Shown here one piece after another: positions 1 to 8,262 of a stretch of 64,000 nucleotides of DNA. A program made the position numbers and the translations under genes. Under the pieces are notes generated by a model. It was given only the letters and a program-made list of their open reading frames with translations. It searched no databases and was not told where the DNA came from. This DNA is from Flavobacterium johnsoniae (lineage in GTDB: Bacteria > Bacteroidota > Bacteroidia > Flavobacteriales > Flavobacteriaceae): NCBI RefSeq assembly GCF_001879205.1, contig NZ_MLFK01000005.1, positions 248,001 to 312,000 on the forward strand, written 5' to 3'. The first letter of the stretch is position 1. Each line of letters opens with the position of its first letter.

Positions 1-1176
1 ATGGTGATTCCAAACAAACCACTCAGATTTATTCTTGCCGCTTTTGTAGCTTCTCTACCAATTATGGGTTTCGCAAACCCAGAGACTGACTCAACGCATG
101 TACAAACTGAAGCAGTTCATGAAGAGAAAGTAATTTCACATAATGCCCCTGTGGAAGGAGAGCACGCAGCTCTTGATCCAAAAGCAAAAGTGGATGCTTT
201 TATTGATCACCACTTACAGGATTCTCATGACTTTGTTTTCTTTTCAGATGAAAAAGAAAATAAACACTACGGATTTTCATTACCAGTTATACTTATAGAT
301 GGTGGATTGAAAATTTTCTCATCTTCAAAATTACACCACGGAGAAGAAGTTGCAGAAGTTGACGGAAACTTTTACAAACTAGTTCACGGTAAAATTTATA
401 AAACAGATGCAGCCGGTACAATTAATTTTGACGAACACGGTCATCCATCAAACGAAAAACCTTTAGATTTTTCAATTACAAAAAATGTTGTTTCAATGCT
501 TTTTGTATCAGTATTATTATTCTTAATGTTTACTGGTTTAGCAAGATCATACAAAAAAGGACCAATCCCAACTGGATTTGGAAGAGTTTTAGAACCGCTT
601 ATTATTTTTATTAGAGACGAAATTGCCGTTCCTAATATTGGTGAGAAAAAATACCGTAAATATATGGGTTACCTATTAACTGTATTTTTCTTTGTATGGT
701 TATTGAACTTATTAGGAATGACTCCTCTTGGAATTAACGTTACAGGTAATATTGCTATTACAGTTTGTTTAGCTGCATTTACTTTCTTAATTACACAATT
801 TAGTGCAAACAAAGATTATTGGGGACACATTTTCTGGATGCCGGGAGTACCAGTTCCAATGAAAATCATCTTAGCTCCAATTGAAGTTTTAGGAACATTA
901 ACAAAACCATTTGCATTATTAATTCGTTTGTATGCAAACATTACTGCAGGTCACGTAGTAATTATGAGTTTGATCGCTATGATCTTTGTGGGTAAAAATT
1001 TAGCTGCAGATTTGCCAATCTCATTAGGTTTAACATTGTTTATCTCAGTTATCGAAGTTTTAGTTGCATTTTTACAAGCGTTTATCTTCACGATGTTATC
1101 ATCACTATTTATTGGTATGGCTGTTCAGGATCATGATCATGCTCACCACCACGAAGACGAAACAGCAATTATTTAA
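1..1176 (+). CDS. atpB: F1Fo ATP synthase subunit a
   Basis: This is the membrane subunit that carries the proton half-channels of Fo. The C-terminal two thirds are the usual a-subunit helices; the segment LLIRLYANITAGH holds the essential Arg (about residue 309) that faces the c-ring. At 391 aa it is much longer than the ~270 aa E. coli protein, because residues 1-160 form a signal-peptide-like start plus an acidic, His-rich domain, as I know from other Bacteroidota a subunits. It is the first visible gene of atpBEFHAG. The ATG is the first base of the window, so an earlier start cannot be excluded. The C-terminus is His-rich (DHDHAHHH). Confidence 0.95.
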   Translation: MVIPNKPLRFILAAFVASLPIMGFANPETDSTHVQTEAVHEEKVISHNAPVEGEHAALDPKAKVDAFIDHHLQDSHDFVFFSDEKENKHYGFSLPVILIDGGLKIFSSSKLHHGEEVAEVDGNFYKLVHGKIYKTDAAGTINFDEHGHPSNEKPLDFSITKNVVSMLFVSVLLFLMFTGLARSYKKGPIPTGFGRVLEPLIIFIRDEIAVPNIGEKKYRKYMGYLLTVFFFVWLLNLLGMTPLGINVTGNIAITVCLAAFTFLITQFSANKDYWGHIFWMPGVPVPMKIILAPIEVLGTLTKPFALLIRLYANITAGHVVIMSLIAMIFVGKNLAADLPISLGLTLFISVIEVLVAFLQAFIFTMLSSLFIGMAVQDHDHAHHHEDETAII

Positions 1177-1209
1177 TTTAGAAGTTTAATTTTATATATA
1201 TAAATACTT

Positions 1210-1407
1210 ATGGGAACAATTCCAACTTTAGTAGGTGCAGGTTTAGTAGTAATCGGTGCAGGTTTAGGTTTAGGTAAAATCGGTGGATCTGCTATGGACG
1301 CTATTGCTCGTCAACCAGAAGCTGCTGGTAAAATTCAAACTGCGATGATTATTATCGCGGCTTTATTAGAAGGTTTAGCATTTGCTGCTTTAATCTTAGG
1401 AAAATAA
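1210..1407 (+). CDS. atpE: F1Fo ATP synthase subunit c
   Basis: This 65-residue two-helix proteolipid forms the rotor ring. Helix 1 is Gly-rich, the loop contains the typical RQPE, and helix 2 carries the proton-binding Glu54 (ALLEGLAF). Gly follows Glu54 rather than Ser/Thr, which argues for proton rather than sodium coupling. It lies 33 bp after atpB and is followed by an 88-bp gap containing a 15-bp hairpin, so its mRNA level could differ from the rest of the operon. Confidence 0.97.
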   Translation: MGTIPTLVGAGLVVIGAGLGLGKIGGSAMDAIARQPEAAGKIQTAMIIIAALLEGLAFAALILGK

Positions 1408-1420
1408 TAAAGAGAAAAAT

Positions 1421-1455
1421 AACGACATCTTTAACGGTTGGTTAAAGGTGTTGTT
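1421..1455 (+). terminator. Hairpin between atpE and atpF
   Basis: Arms 1421-1435 and 1441-1455 pair over 15 bp with two G:U pairs and a 5-base loop; a short T run (ACTTTT) follows. The operon continues, so this is more likely a partial terminator or an RNA-processing or stability element than a full stop. Seen in sequence; function inferred. Confidence 0.6.
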
Positions 1456-1495
1456 ACTTTTAAAAAAGAAATTAAATATTTAATATAGTTATAAA

Positions 1496-1996
1496 ATGGA
1501 TAAGTTAATTAACGATTTTTCATTCGGTTTATTCTTTTGGCAAGCTTTAATCTTGTTAGTATTAATTTTACTTTTGGTGAAATTTGCATGGAAACCAATT
1601 ATGGAGTCTATTACTGCAAGAGAAGAAGGTATTAAAAATGCATTGCTTTCTGCTGAAAACGCAAAGAGAGAAATGGAAAATTTACAAGCTGACAATCAAA
1701 GAATTTTGAATGAAGCTCGTGCAGAACGTGACGCGATGCTAAAAGAAGCTCGTGAAATGAAAGAGAAAATGATAGCTGATTCTAAAAACGAAGCACAAGA
1801 AGCTGGTCAAAAAATGATTGAGCAGGCAAAAGCGGCTATCGAAAGTGAAAAAAATGCTGCAATGGCCGAATTGAAATCTCAGGTTTCAACTTTATCATTA
1901 AGCATCGCTGAAAAATTATTGAAAGAAGAATTATCTAACAAAGAATCTCAAACTAAATTAGTTGAGAAAATGTTAGGTGACGTAAAGTTAAACTAA
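1496..1996 (+). CDS. atpF: F1Fo ATP synthase subunit b
   Basis: This is the peripheral stalk subunit that ties F1 to the a subunit. It is 166 aa, with one N-terminal transmembrane segment (about residues 8-28, rich in Leu/Ile) followed by a long charged helix rich in Ala, Glu and Lys that would dimerise as a coiled coil. Length and architecture are standard for the family. The gene ends 4 bp before atpH, so the two are very likely co-translated. Confidence 0.95.
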   Translation: MDKLINDFSFGLFFWQALILLVLILLLVKFAWKPIMESITAREEGIKNALLSAENAKREMENLQADNQRILNEARAERDAMLKEAREMKEKMIADSKNEAQEAGQKMIEQAKAAIESEKNAAMAELKSQVSTLSLSIAEKLLKEELSNKESQTKLVEKMLGDVKLN

Positions 1997-2000
1997 GATT

Positions 2001-2534
2001 ATGGCAAGTACAAGAGCAGCAATTCGTTATGCAAAAGCAATTCTAGACTTAGCAAACTCTAAAGGTGTTGCCGAAGCTGTCAATAACGATATGAAATCAA
2101 TTGCATCTGCAATTGAGACTAATACAGAATTGAGTACATTTATACAAAACCCAACTACAAAAGTTGAAGTTAAAGAAAGTGCTCTTTTAGAAGTTTTCGC
2201 AGATGTAAATGGCGTAACCAAAGGTTTATTCCACTTATTGTTTGAAAACAAAAGATTTGAAATTCTAAATGCAATTGCAGTAGAATACAACAAATTATTT
2301 GATGAGAGTAATGGTGTTGAAGTAGTAACTGTTACTACGGCAATTCCGATGGATGCTGCTTTAGAAGCTAAAGTTCTGGCAAAAGTTGCAACTTTATCAG
2401 ATAAAAAAATTACAATTGAAAATATAGTAGATCCTTCAATTATTGGTGGATTTATTTTGAGAATAGGAGATAATCAATACAACGCTTCTGTTGCAAACAG
2501 ATTACAAGTATTAAAAAGAGAGTTAAGTAATTAG
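2001..2534 (+). CDS. atpH: F1Fo ATP synthase subunit delta
   Basis: This is the OSCP/delta subunit that joins the b stalk to the top of F1. It is 177 aa with the typical N-terminal helical domain (start MASTRAAIRYAKAILDLA) and a C-terminal domain with the family pattern DPSIIGGFILRIGDNQYNAS. It lies directly after atpF and 39 bp before atpA, the conserved order of the operon. Confidence 0.95.
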   Translation: MASTRAAIRYAKAILDLANSKGVAEAVNNDMKSIASAIETNTELSTFIQNPTTKVEVKESALLEVFADVNGVTKGLFHLLFENKRFEILNAIAVEYNKLFDESNGVEVVTVTTAIPMDAALEAKVLAKVATLSDKKITIENIVDPSIIGGFILRIGDNQYNASVANRLQVLKRELSN

Positions 2535-2573
2535 TTTTATTACACATAAAAAGTGTCTAAATTATAAATTAAG

Positions 2574-4151
2574 ATGGCGGAAATCAAACCTGCTGAAATT
2601 TCAGCAATATTAAGAAAGCAAGTAGAAGGTTTTGAATCTGGTGCTACGCTAGAAGAAGTAGGAACAGTACTTCAAGTTGGAGACGGTATTGCTCGTATTT
2701 ACGGGCTATCTAATGTACAATATGGTGAGTTAGTTGAATTTGATAACGGACTTGAAGCTATTGTATTGAACCTTGAAGAAGACAATGTTGGTGTGGTACT
2801 TTTAGGACCATCAACAGGAATCAAAGAAGGTTCAACAGCAAAAAGAACACAACGTATTGCTTCTCTTAAAGTAGGTGAGCAAATGGTAGGACGTGTAGTT
2901 AACACTCTTGGTTTTCCAATTGATGGAAAAGGACCAATTGGTGGAGACTTATACGAAATGCCTTTAGAAAGAAAAGCACCTGGTGTTATCTTCCGTCAGC
3001 CGGTAACAGAGCCATTACAAACTGGAGTAAAAGCAGTAGATGCTATGATCCCTGTTGGTCGTGGACAACGTGAGCTTGTAATTGGTGACCGTCAAACAGG
3101 TAAATCAACTGTTTGTATCGATACAATCTTAAATCAAAAAGAATTTTACGATGCAGGAAAACCTGTATTCTGTATATATGTTGCAATTGGGCAAAAAGCT
3201 TCAACTGTAGCAGGAATCGCTAAAATGTTAGAAGAAAAAGGTGCAATGGCTTATACAGTTATCGTTGCAGCTAATGCTTCTGATCCAGCTCCAATGCAAG
3301 TTTATGCTCCTTTCGCGGGTGCTGCAATTGGAGAGTACTTTAGAGATTCAGGTCGTCCGGCACTTATCGTGTATGATGATTTATCTAAACAAGCTGTTGC
3401 TTACCGTGAGGTTTCTCTTTTATTAAGAAGACCACCGGGACGTGAGGCTTACCCTGGAGACGTTTTCTACTTACACTCTCGTTTATTAGAGCGTGCTTGT
3501 AAAGTTATTGCTGATGATGGTATCGCTAAAAACATGAACGATTTACCAGATTCTATCAAGTCTATCGTAAAAGGTGGTGGTTCATTAACTGCTTTACCAA
3601 TTATCGAAACTCAGGCTGGTGACGTTTCTGCATATATCCCAACAAACGTAATTTCGATTACAGATGGTCAGATTTTCCTTGATGGAGATTTGTTCAACTC
3701 TGGAGTTCGTCCTGCTATTAACGTAGGTATCTCTGTATCTCGTGTTGGAGGTAATGCTCAGATTAAATCAATGAAAAAAGTTTCTGGAACTTTAAAATTA
3801 GACCAGGCTCAATTCCGTGAATTAGAAGCTTTCGCTAAATTTGGTTCTGACTTAGATTCTGTTACATTAAACGTAATCGAAAAAGGAAAAAGAAACGTTG
3901 AAATCTTGAAACAAGGTTTGAATGATCCTTATCCAGTTGAAAATCAAGTTGCTATTATTTACGCTGGTTCTAAAAACTTATTAAGAAACGTTCCTGTAAA
4001 TAAAGTAAAAGAATTCGAAGCTGATTTCTTAGCTTACTTAAACAGTAAACATAAAGATACGCTTAACGCGTTGAAAGCTGGTAAATTAGATGACACTATT
4101 ACTGATGTTATCGAAAAAGCGGCAAAAGAAATCTCAGCAAAATATAACTAA
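2574..4151 (+). CDS. atpA: F1Fo ATP synthase subunit alpha
   Basis: This is the non-catalytic nucleotide-binding subunit of F1. It is 525 aa, with the Walker A motif GDRQTGKST at residues 171-179. The alpha-subunit hallmark stretches [20 protein letters not shown] and the following [20 protein letters not shown] are intact. Codon use is typical of a highly expressed gene. It is followed by a 91-bp gap holding a perfect 16-bp inverted repeat before atpG. The beta and epsilon genes are not in this window; in this phylum they usually lie elsewhere. Confidence 0.98.
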   Translation: MAEIKPAEISAILRKQVEGFESGATLEEVGTVLQVGDGIARIYGLSNVQYGELVEFDNGLEAIVLNLEEDNVGVVLLGPSTGIKEGSTAKRTQRIASLKVGEQMVGRVVNTLGFPIDGKGPIGGDLYEMPLERKAPGVIFRQPVTEPLQTGVKAVDAMIPVGRGQRELVIGDRQTGKSTVCIDTILNQKEFYDAGKPVFCIYVAIGQKASTVAGIAKMLEEKGAMAYTVIVAANASDPAPMQVYAPFAGAAIGEYFRDSGRPALIVYDDLSKQAVAYREVSLLLRRPPGREAYPGDVFYLHSRLLERACKVIADDGIAKNMNDLPDSIKSIVKGGGSLTALPIIETQAGDVSAYIPTNVISITDGQIFLDGDLFNSGVRPAINVGISVSRVGGNAQIKSMKKVSGTLKLDQAQFRELEAFAKFGSDLDSVTLNVIEKGKRNVEILKQGLNDPYPVENQVAIIYAGSKNLLRNVPVNKVKEFEADFLAYLNSKHKDTLNALKAGKLDDTITDVIEKAAKEISAKYN

Positions 4152-4164
4152 TTAGATAATTGGT

Positions 4165-4214
4165 AAATTAGATAATTAGAGAATGCTTAAAACATTGTTC
4201 TAATTATCTAATTT
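4165..4214. repeat. Perfect 16-bp inverted repeat between atpA and atpG
   Basis: Arms 4165-4180 and 4199-4214 are exact reverse complements around an 18-base loop. Related AT-rich words (ATTAGATAATT type) also occur just outside the arms, as if the element were built from degenerate short repeats. It has no T tract typical of a terminator. It could be an RNA stability element or a dispersed intergenic repeat. Confidence 0.7.
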
Positions 4215-4242
4215 TCAAATTGTCACATTTTCTAATTAATAG

Positions 4243-5103
4243 ATGGCAAATTTAAAGGAAATCCGTAATAGAATTACTTCCGTTTCATCGACGATGCAGA
4301 TTACATCGGCTATGAAAATGGTTTCTGCTGCAAAGCTTAAGAAAGCACAAGATGCAATCACTGCGATGCGCCCTTATGCCGAGAAATTAACGGAGTTATT
4401 GCAAAATCTTTCTGCTACACTTGAAGGTGAAGTTGGAGGAGATTACACGACTCAGCGTGAAGTAAAAAAAGTATTGCTTGTAGCTATAACTTCAAACAGA
4501 GGTTTATGTGGTGCATTCAATTCAAATGTTATTAAAGAGATTAAAAATCGTACTGATTTTTATGCGGGAAAACAAGTTGATGTTTTTGCTATTGGTAAAA
4601 AAGGAAATGACGTTTTAAGCAAAACGCATAAAGTTCATGGACATCATAATGCAATTTTTGATCATTTAACTTTCGAAAATGTTGCTGGAATTGCAGATAA
4701 TTTAACTGAGAAATTCTTGTCTGGAGAATATGACAGAATTGAATTAATCTACAATCAGTTTAAAAATGCTGCAACTCAAATTGTTCAGACAGAGCAGTTT
4801 TTGCCTTTAGCACCTATTAAATCTGATGTTGCAGTTTCTGCGGGAGATTATATTTTCGAACCTTCAAAAGAAGAAATTGTTTTGACTTTAATTCCTAAGT
4901 CTTTAAAAACACAATTATACAAAGGTATTCGTGATTCATTTGCTTCTGAGCATGGTGCACGTATGACAGCTATGCATAAAGCAACTGACAATGCAACAGA
5001 ATTAAGAAACCAATTGAAATTAACTTACAACAAAGCACGTCAGGCGGCTATTACAAACGAGATCTTAGAAATCGTAGGTGGAGCAGAAGCTTTGAATGGA
5101 TAA
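4243..5103 (+). CDS. atpG: F1Fo ATP synthase subunit gamma
   Basis: This is the central rotor shaft of F1. It is 286 aa with the N-terminal family helix (MANLKEIRNRITSVSSTMQI), the conserved SNRGLCGAFN segment at about residues 84-93, and the C-terminal helix with the pattern NKARQAAITNEILEIVGGAEA. It closes the operon and is followed within 25 bp by a strong rho-independent terminator. Confidence 0.97.
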   Translation: MANLKEIRNRITSVSSTMQITSAMKMVSAAKLKKAQDAITAMRPYAEKLTELLQNLSATLEGEVGGDYTTQREVKKVLLVAITSNRGLCGAFNSNVIKEIKNRTDFYAGKQVDVFAIGKKGNDVLSKTHKVHGHHNAIFDHLTFENVAGIADNLTEKFLSGEYDRIELIYNQFKNAATQIVQTEQFLPLAPIKSDVAVSAGDYIFEPSKEEIVLTLIPKSLKTQLYKGIRDSFASEHGARMTAMHKATDNATELRNQLKLTYNKARQAAITNEILEIVGGAEALNG

Positions 5104-5125
5104 TTAATTCATTGATATATAAAAA

Positions 5126-5160
5126 AATAGCCGGTAAAATTTTACCGGCTATTTTTTTTT
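5126..5160 (+). terminator. Rho-independent terminator of the atp operon
   Basis: A 14-bp perfect stem (5126-5139 with 5140-5153, core TAGCCGGTAAAA) is followed by nine T residues. It lies 22 bp after the atpG stop. Confidence 0.95.
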
Positions 5161-5201
5161 GGAAGTTTTTTCTTTTTTAAGAATATCTATAAACAAGAAA
5201 G

Positions 5202-5260
5202 TTTATAAAATGGTGATTCTCAATTTACCCAAAAATTGAGAATCAATACCATTTTATAAA
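5202..5260. repeat. Long hairpin, 25-bp stem
   Basis: Left arm 5202-5226 pairs with right arm 5233-5260 over 25 bp; the right arm has a 3-base insertion (positions 5245-5247), and the loop is ACCCAA. Both ends are TTTATAAAATGGT or its complement. It sits immediately upstream of the 88-bp tandem repeats in a non-coding gap. No T tract follows, so this is not a simple terminator; it could be a palindromic mobile repeat. Confidence 0.75.
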
Positions 5261-5288
5261 ATTATTGACACAGATTTTATCACTCTGT

Positions 5289-5552
5289 TGCTTTGTCTTT
5301 CATGGGAACAAACTAGCTTTATTAATCCCAATGCTCTGTTTTTTTAAGGGTTACATTTCAGCAGAATCAATCCCTGTGCTTTGTCTTTTATGGGAACAAA
5401 CTAGCTTTATTAGTCCCAGTGCTCTGTTTTTTTAGGGTTACAATACAGCAGAATCAATCCCTTATGCTTTGTCTTTTATGGGAACAAACAAGCTTTATCA
5501 GTCCCAGTGCTTCCTTTTTTATAAGGGTTGTATCTAGCTTTCTCAATCCCTG
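5289..5552. repeat. Three tandem 88-bp repeats in the gap after the atp operon
   Basis: Units start at 5289, 5377 and 5465 (TGCTTTGTCTTT) and keep exactly 88-bp spacing. Units 1 and 2 are nearly identical and unit 3 is more diverged. Each unit contains TCCC and GGGA blocks that can pair (for example GGGAACAAAC near TAGTCCCAGTG, and AGGGTT near AATCCCT). No reading frame is conserved. The rest of the 5161-5672 gap shows only AT-rich sequence and a possible promoter before the GNAT gene. Confidence 0.85.
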
Positions 5553-5667
5553 TGAAACAAATTTAAGAAAACACTGTCTAAAAAAAGTTATATAATTTTT
5601 AACTTAAATTTATATATTTCACATGTCAGTCTCCTGTTAATTATATAAGAGCCATGAAAATTTTAAT

Positions 5668-5675
5668 TATTTTTG
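5668..5675 (+). promoter_or_regulatory. Possible -7 promoter box for the GNAT gene
   Basis: TATTTTTG matches the Bacteroidota -7 consensus TAnnTTTG and lies 18 bases before ATG 5694. I find no TTG at the expected -33 distance, so the call is weak. The box overlaps an alternative TTG start (5673), which argues for ATG 5694 as the real start. Confidence 0.4.
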
Positions 5676-5693
5676 GTATCTATTTCTTTTACA

Positions 5694-6140
5694 ATGACTT
5701 TACAAACACGCGAACTTACTACGATTGAAGAAATGTTGTCACAAATTAGTACAATGAGATTTCTTTATCCCAATATTACTATCGAAAAATACCAATCATT
5801 TTTAGCTGAAATGATTCCTCATAACTATATACAAATTGCCGTTTTTGAAAACGAAGTTTGTTTAGGCATTACCGGCTGTTGGTCTGCGACAAAATTATGG
5901 ACTGGTAAATATCTCGAAATAGACAATTTTGTGGTTCATCCGGAACATCGTTCAAAAGGAATTGGAAAAATACTAACAGATTATATCGAACAAAAAGCAC
6001 TTGATTTGGGCTGCAGCAGTATTGTTCTGGATGCTTTTACAGGAAATTTTGGAGCACATCGTTTTTATTATAACCAGGGTTATGGTCCCAAAGGTTTTCA
6101 TTTTGTGAAAGTTTTGGACGAAAATAAATTAACCCAATAA
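5694..6140 (+). CDS. GNAT family N-acetyltransferase
   Basis: This is a 148-aa acetyl-CoA-dependent acyltransferase of unknown substrate. The acetyl-CoA binding motif A is clear: VVHPEHRSKGIGKILTDYIE at about residues 81-100, with the R/Q-x-x-G-x-G/A pattern as RSKGIG. The C-terminal part GAHRFYYNQGYGPKGFHF is typical of GNAT motif B. The frame can be extended upstream to a TTG at 5673, but that TTG lies in a promoter-like box, so I use ATG 5694. It is a monocistronic-looking gene between the repeat-rich gap and the flippase. Confidence 0.85.
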   Translation: MTLQTRELTTIEEMLSQISTMRFLYPNITIEKYQSFLAEMIPHNYIQIAVFENEVCLGITGCWSATKLWTGKYLEIDNFVVHPEHRSKGIGKILTDYIEQKALDLGCSSIVLDAFTGNFGAHRFYYNQGYGPKGFHFVKVLDENKLTQ

Positions 6141-6200
6141 ATTTCTTAGTAAGTTTTTTTATTGAATCTTTAAAAGCACTAATAAAACCAAAGAATTGGT

Positions 6201-6208
6201 TATTTTTG
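6201..6208 (+). promoter_or_regulatory. Possible -7 promoter box for the flippase gene
   Basis: TATTTTTG matches TAnnTTTG and lies 26 bases before the TTG codon at 6235. It falls inside the N-terminus that would result from the upstream TTG at 6196, supporting the later start. No clear TTG at -33. Confidence 0.4.
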
Positions 6209-6234
6209 TTTTCCGAACTTTATTACTAATTATT

Positions 6235-7695
6235 TTGGGATTATATAAAAATCTATTCAAACAAACTGCAATTTATGGACTGGCAACCGTTTTACCACGA
6301 ATGCTTAGTTTTTTATTGGTCAGATTATATACAGGTATTTTGCCTACAGCCGAATACGGCGAAGTTTCGATCGTTTTGTCTTGGATGGTTTTCTTTAATG
6401 TAGTGCTTTCTTATGGAATGGAGACGGCATTTTTTAGATTTTACAGTGCTGAAGAAGACAAGAAAAATGTTATCGCAACTTCTACAATATCAATATTTTG
6501 GTCTTCAATAGGTTTCTTATTTGCAGCCTTGATTTTTAGAAATACTTTAGCCAGCTGGGCCGAAGTTGATGCGCAGTATATTACCTATTCCGTTTGGATA
6601 TTAGTTTTGGATGCCTTGGTTTTAGTGCCATTCTCAAAATTAAGAGCAAACCAGCGCCCGATGGTTTATGCGGCAATTAAAATTGGAAATGTGATTATTA
6701 ACTTGCTGCTCAACATTTTCTTTTTAATCTATCTGCCAAAACTGGCCGCTTCAAATCCAAACTCTGTTTGGGATAATTTATATGTAGAAAATTTCCAGAT
6801 TGCTTATATTTTCATTGCCAATTTACTGGCAAGTTTAGCAACATTCATTGTACTTTCTCCAAATTATCTTTCGCTTGGGCGAAAATTCGATCCTGTACTT
6901 TGGAAAAAAATGATGAAATATGGTCTTCCAATTTTAGTGGCCGGACTCGCATTTGCAGTTAACGAGCATTTCGATAAAATCTTATTAGGATATTTACTGC
7001 CTGAAAATCTGGCAAAATCCGAAGTTGGTGCCTATTCAGCCTGTTACAAACTTGGATTATTTATGGTTTTATTTGCAACAGCTTTCAGACTAGGAATAGA
7101 ACCCTTCTTTTTCAGTCATGCAAAAAATGAAAATGCACCACAGACGTATGCTGTGATTACAAAATATTTCGTGATTTTAGGTTCTCTTATTTTATTAGGA
7201 GTTATCGTTTTTGCAGACCTTTTAAAATATCTTTTGCTAGACAATAAATCATATTGGGAAGCCATGAAAGTAGTACCGCTAATTATTTTGGCAAATTTCT
7301 TTTTAGGGATTTATAACAACTTATCGGTTTGGTATAAACTTACAGACAAAACAAAAATTGGGGCGTACATTTCAATTGTCGGCGCAATTGTTACCTTGGT
7401 TTTAAACTACCTTTTAATTCCAAAATACAGTTATTACGGTTCTGCAATCGCAACCATTTCTGCTTACGGAAGTATGATGTTAATATCGTATGTTTTAGGA
7501 AATAGATATTACCCAATTCCTTACGACATGAATAAAATTTCGGCTTATTTAGGAATTTCAATTTTATTTTCGGCTATCTCATTTTATGGATTTAGAGAAA
7601 ATTATTTTGTTGGAATTCCGTTATTATTAGGCTTCATGTACTTTGTTTATCACAATGAAAAAGACACAATCAAAGGAATAATGAATAGAAAGTAA
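6235..7695 (+). CDS. Polysaccharide flippase (Wzx/MATE-like, oligosaccharide flippase family)
   Basis: This is a multi-pass inner membrane protein of about 486 aa, with 12-14 hydrophobic segments, of the polysaccharide biosynthesis protein / Wzx group that flips lipid-linked sugars. The N-terminus GLYKNLFKQTAIYGLATVLP with PRMLSFLLVRLYT is the usual first helix of this family. The frame is open from a TTG at 6196, but that codon overlaps a TATTTTTG promoter-like box. I therefore prefer the in-frame TTG at 6235 (residue before GLYKNLF); both starts are non-ATG, so the start is uncertain. The following dut and nucleotidyltransferase genes suggest a small cell-envelope operon. Confidence 0.85.
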   Translation: MGLYKNLFKQTAIYGLATVLPRMLSFLLVRLYTGILPTAEYGEVSIVLSWMVFFNVVLSYGMETAFFRFYSAEEDKKNVIATSTISIFWSSIGFLFAALIFRNTLASWAEVDAQYITYSVWILVLDALVLVPFSKLRANQRPMVYAAIKIGNVIINLLLNIFFLIYLPKLAASNPNSVWDNLYVENFQIAYIFIANLLASLATFIVLSPNYLSLGRKFDPVLWKKMMKYGLPILVAGLAFAVNEHFDKILLGYLLPENLAKSEVGAYSACYKLGLFMVLFATAFRLGIEPFFFSHAKNENAPQTYAVITKYFVILGSLILLGVIVFADLLKYLLLDNKSYWEAMKVVPLIILANFFLGIYNNLSVWYKLTDKTKIGAYISIVGAIVTLVLNYLLIPKYSYYGSAIATISAYGSMMLISYVLGNRYYPIPYDMNKISAYLGISILFSAISFYGFRENYFVGIPLLLGFMYFVYHNEKDTIKGIMNRK

Positions 7696-7725
7696 AAGTG
7701 CTTTTTTAATCTTTTTATAATAAAA

Positions 7726-8160
7726 ATGAAAATACAAATTATCAATAAATCACAACACGATTTACCAAATTACGAAACTATAGCTTCTGCAGGAATGGAC
7801 TTGCGTGCCAATATTACAGAACCAATTACGTTAAAACCTTTGGAAAGAACAATTGTAAAAACGGGACTTTTTATAGAATTACCAATTGGTTACGAAGCAC
7901 AGGTAAGACCAAGAAGCGGTTTAGCGGCAAAAAAAGGAGTAACAGTTTTAAATTCTCCGGGAACTGTCGATGCTGATTATAGAGGTGAAATAGGAGTGAT
8001 TTTGGTCAATTTATCAAATGAAGAATTTGTAATCGAAAACGGAGAAAGAATTGCGCAGTTAATTATTGCTAAACACGAAAGAGCAGAGTGGATAGAAGTT
8101 GCGGAACTTACTGAAACATCAAGAGGAGAAGGCGGATTTGGAAGTACAGGTGTTAAGTAG
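7726..8160 (+). CDS. dut: dUTP diphosphatase
   Basis: This trimeric dUTPase hydrolyses dUTP to dUMP and keeps uracil out of DNA. All five family motifs are present in 144 aa: [11 protein letters not shown] (1), [12 protein letters not shown] (2), [20 protein letters not shown] (3), GERIAQLII (4) and the flexible C-terminal [10 protein letters not shown] (5). Length is standard. It follows the flippase by 30 bp and probably shares its transcript. Confidence 0.97.
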   Translation: MKIQIINKSQHDLPNYETIASAGMDLRANITEPITLKPLERTIVKTGLFIELPIGYEAQVRPRSGLAAKKGVTVLNSPGTVDADYRGEIGVILVNLSNEEFVIENGERIAQLIIAKHERAEWIEVAELTETSRGEGGFGSTGVK

Positions 8161-8226
8161 TTTTTCAGTTGCAGTAATATAATCTCTTCGTGTATTTTAA
8201 AAATTAAAAGTTGAACTAACCAAACT

Positions 8227-8243
8227 GAAGATTTAAAATCTTC
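8227..8243. promoter_or_regulatory. 17-base palindrome upstream of the nucleotidyltransferase gene
   Basis: GAAGATTTAAAATCTTC is perfectly symmetric around a central A and lies 19 bases before ATG 8263. It could be an operator or a small mRNA hairpin; nothing in the sequence decides between these. Confidence 0.4.
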
Positions 8244-8262
8244 CCATAAAAATAGATATTAG

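Noticed and set aside
3241..3426. Small frame inside atpA, and the many other frames lying opposite or inside long genes
   Set aside because: They are out-of-frame shadows of strongly supported genes, with no starts, spacing or family features of their own.
5289..5552. CRISPR array
   Set aside because: The repeated unit is 88 bp and contiguous, without unique spacers, and no cas genes are near.
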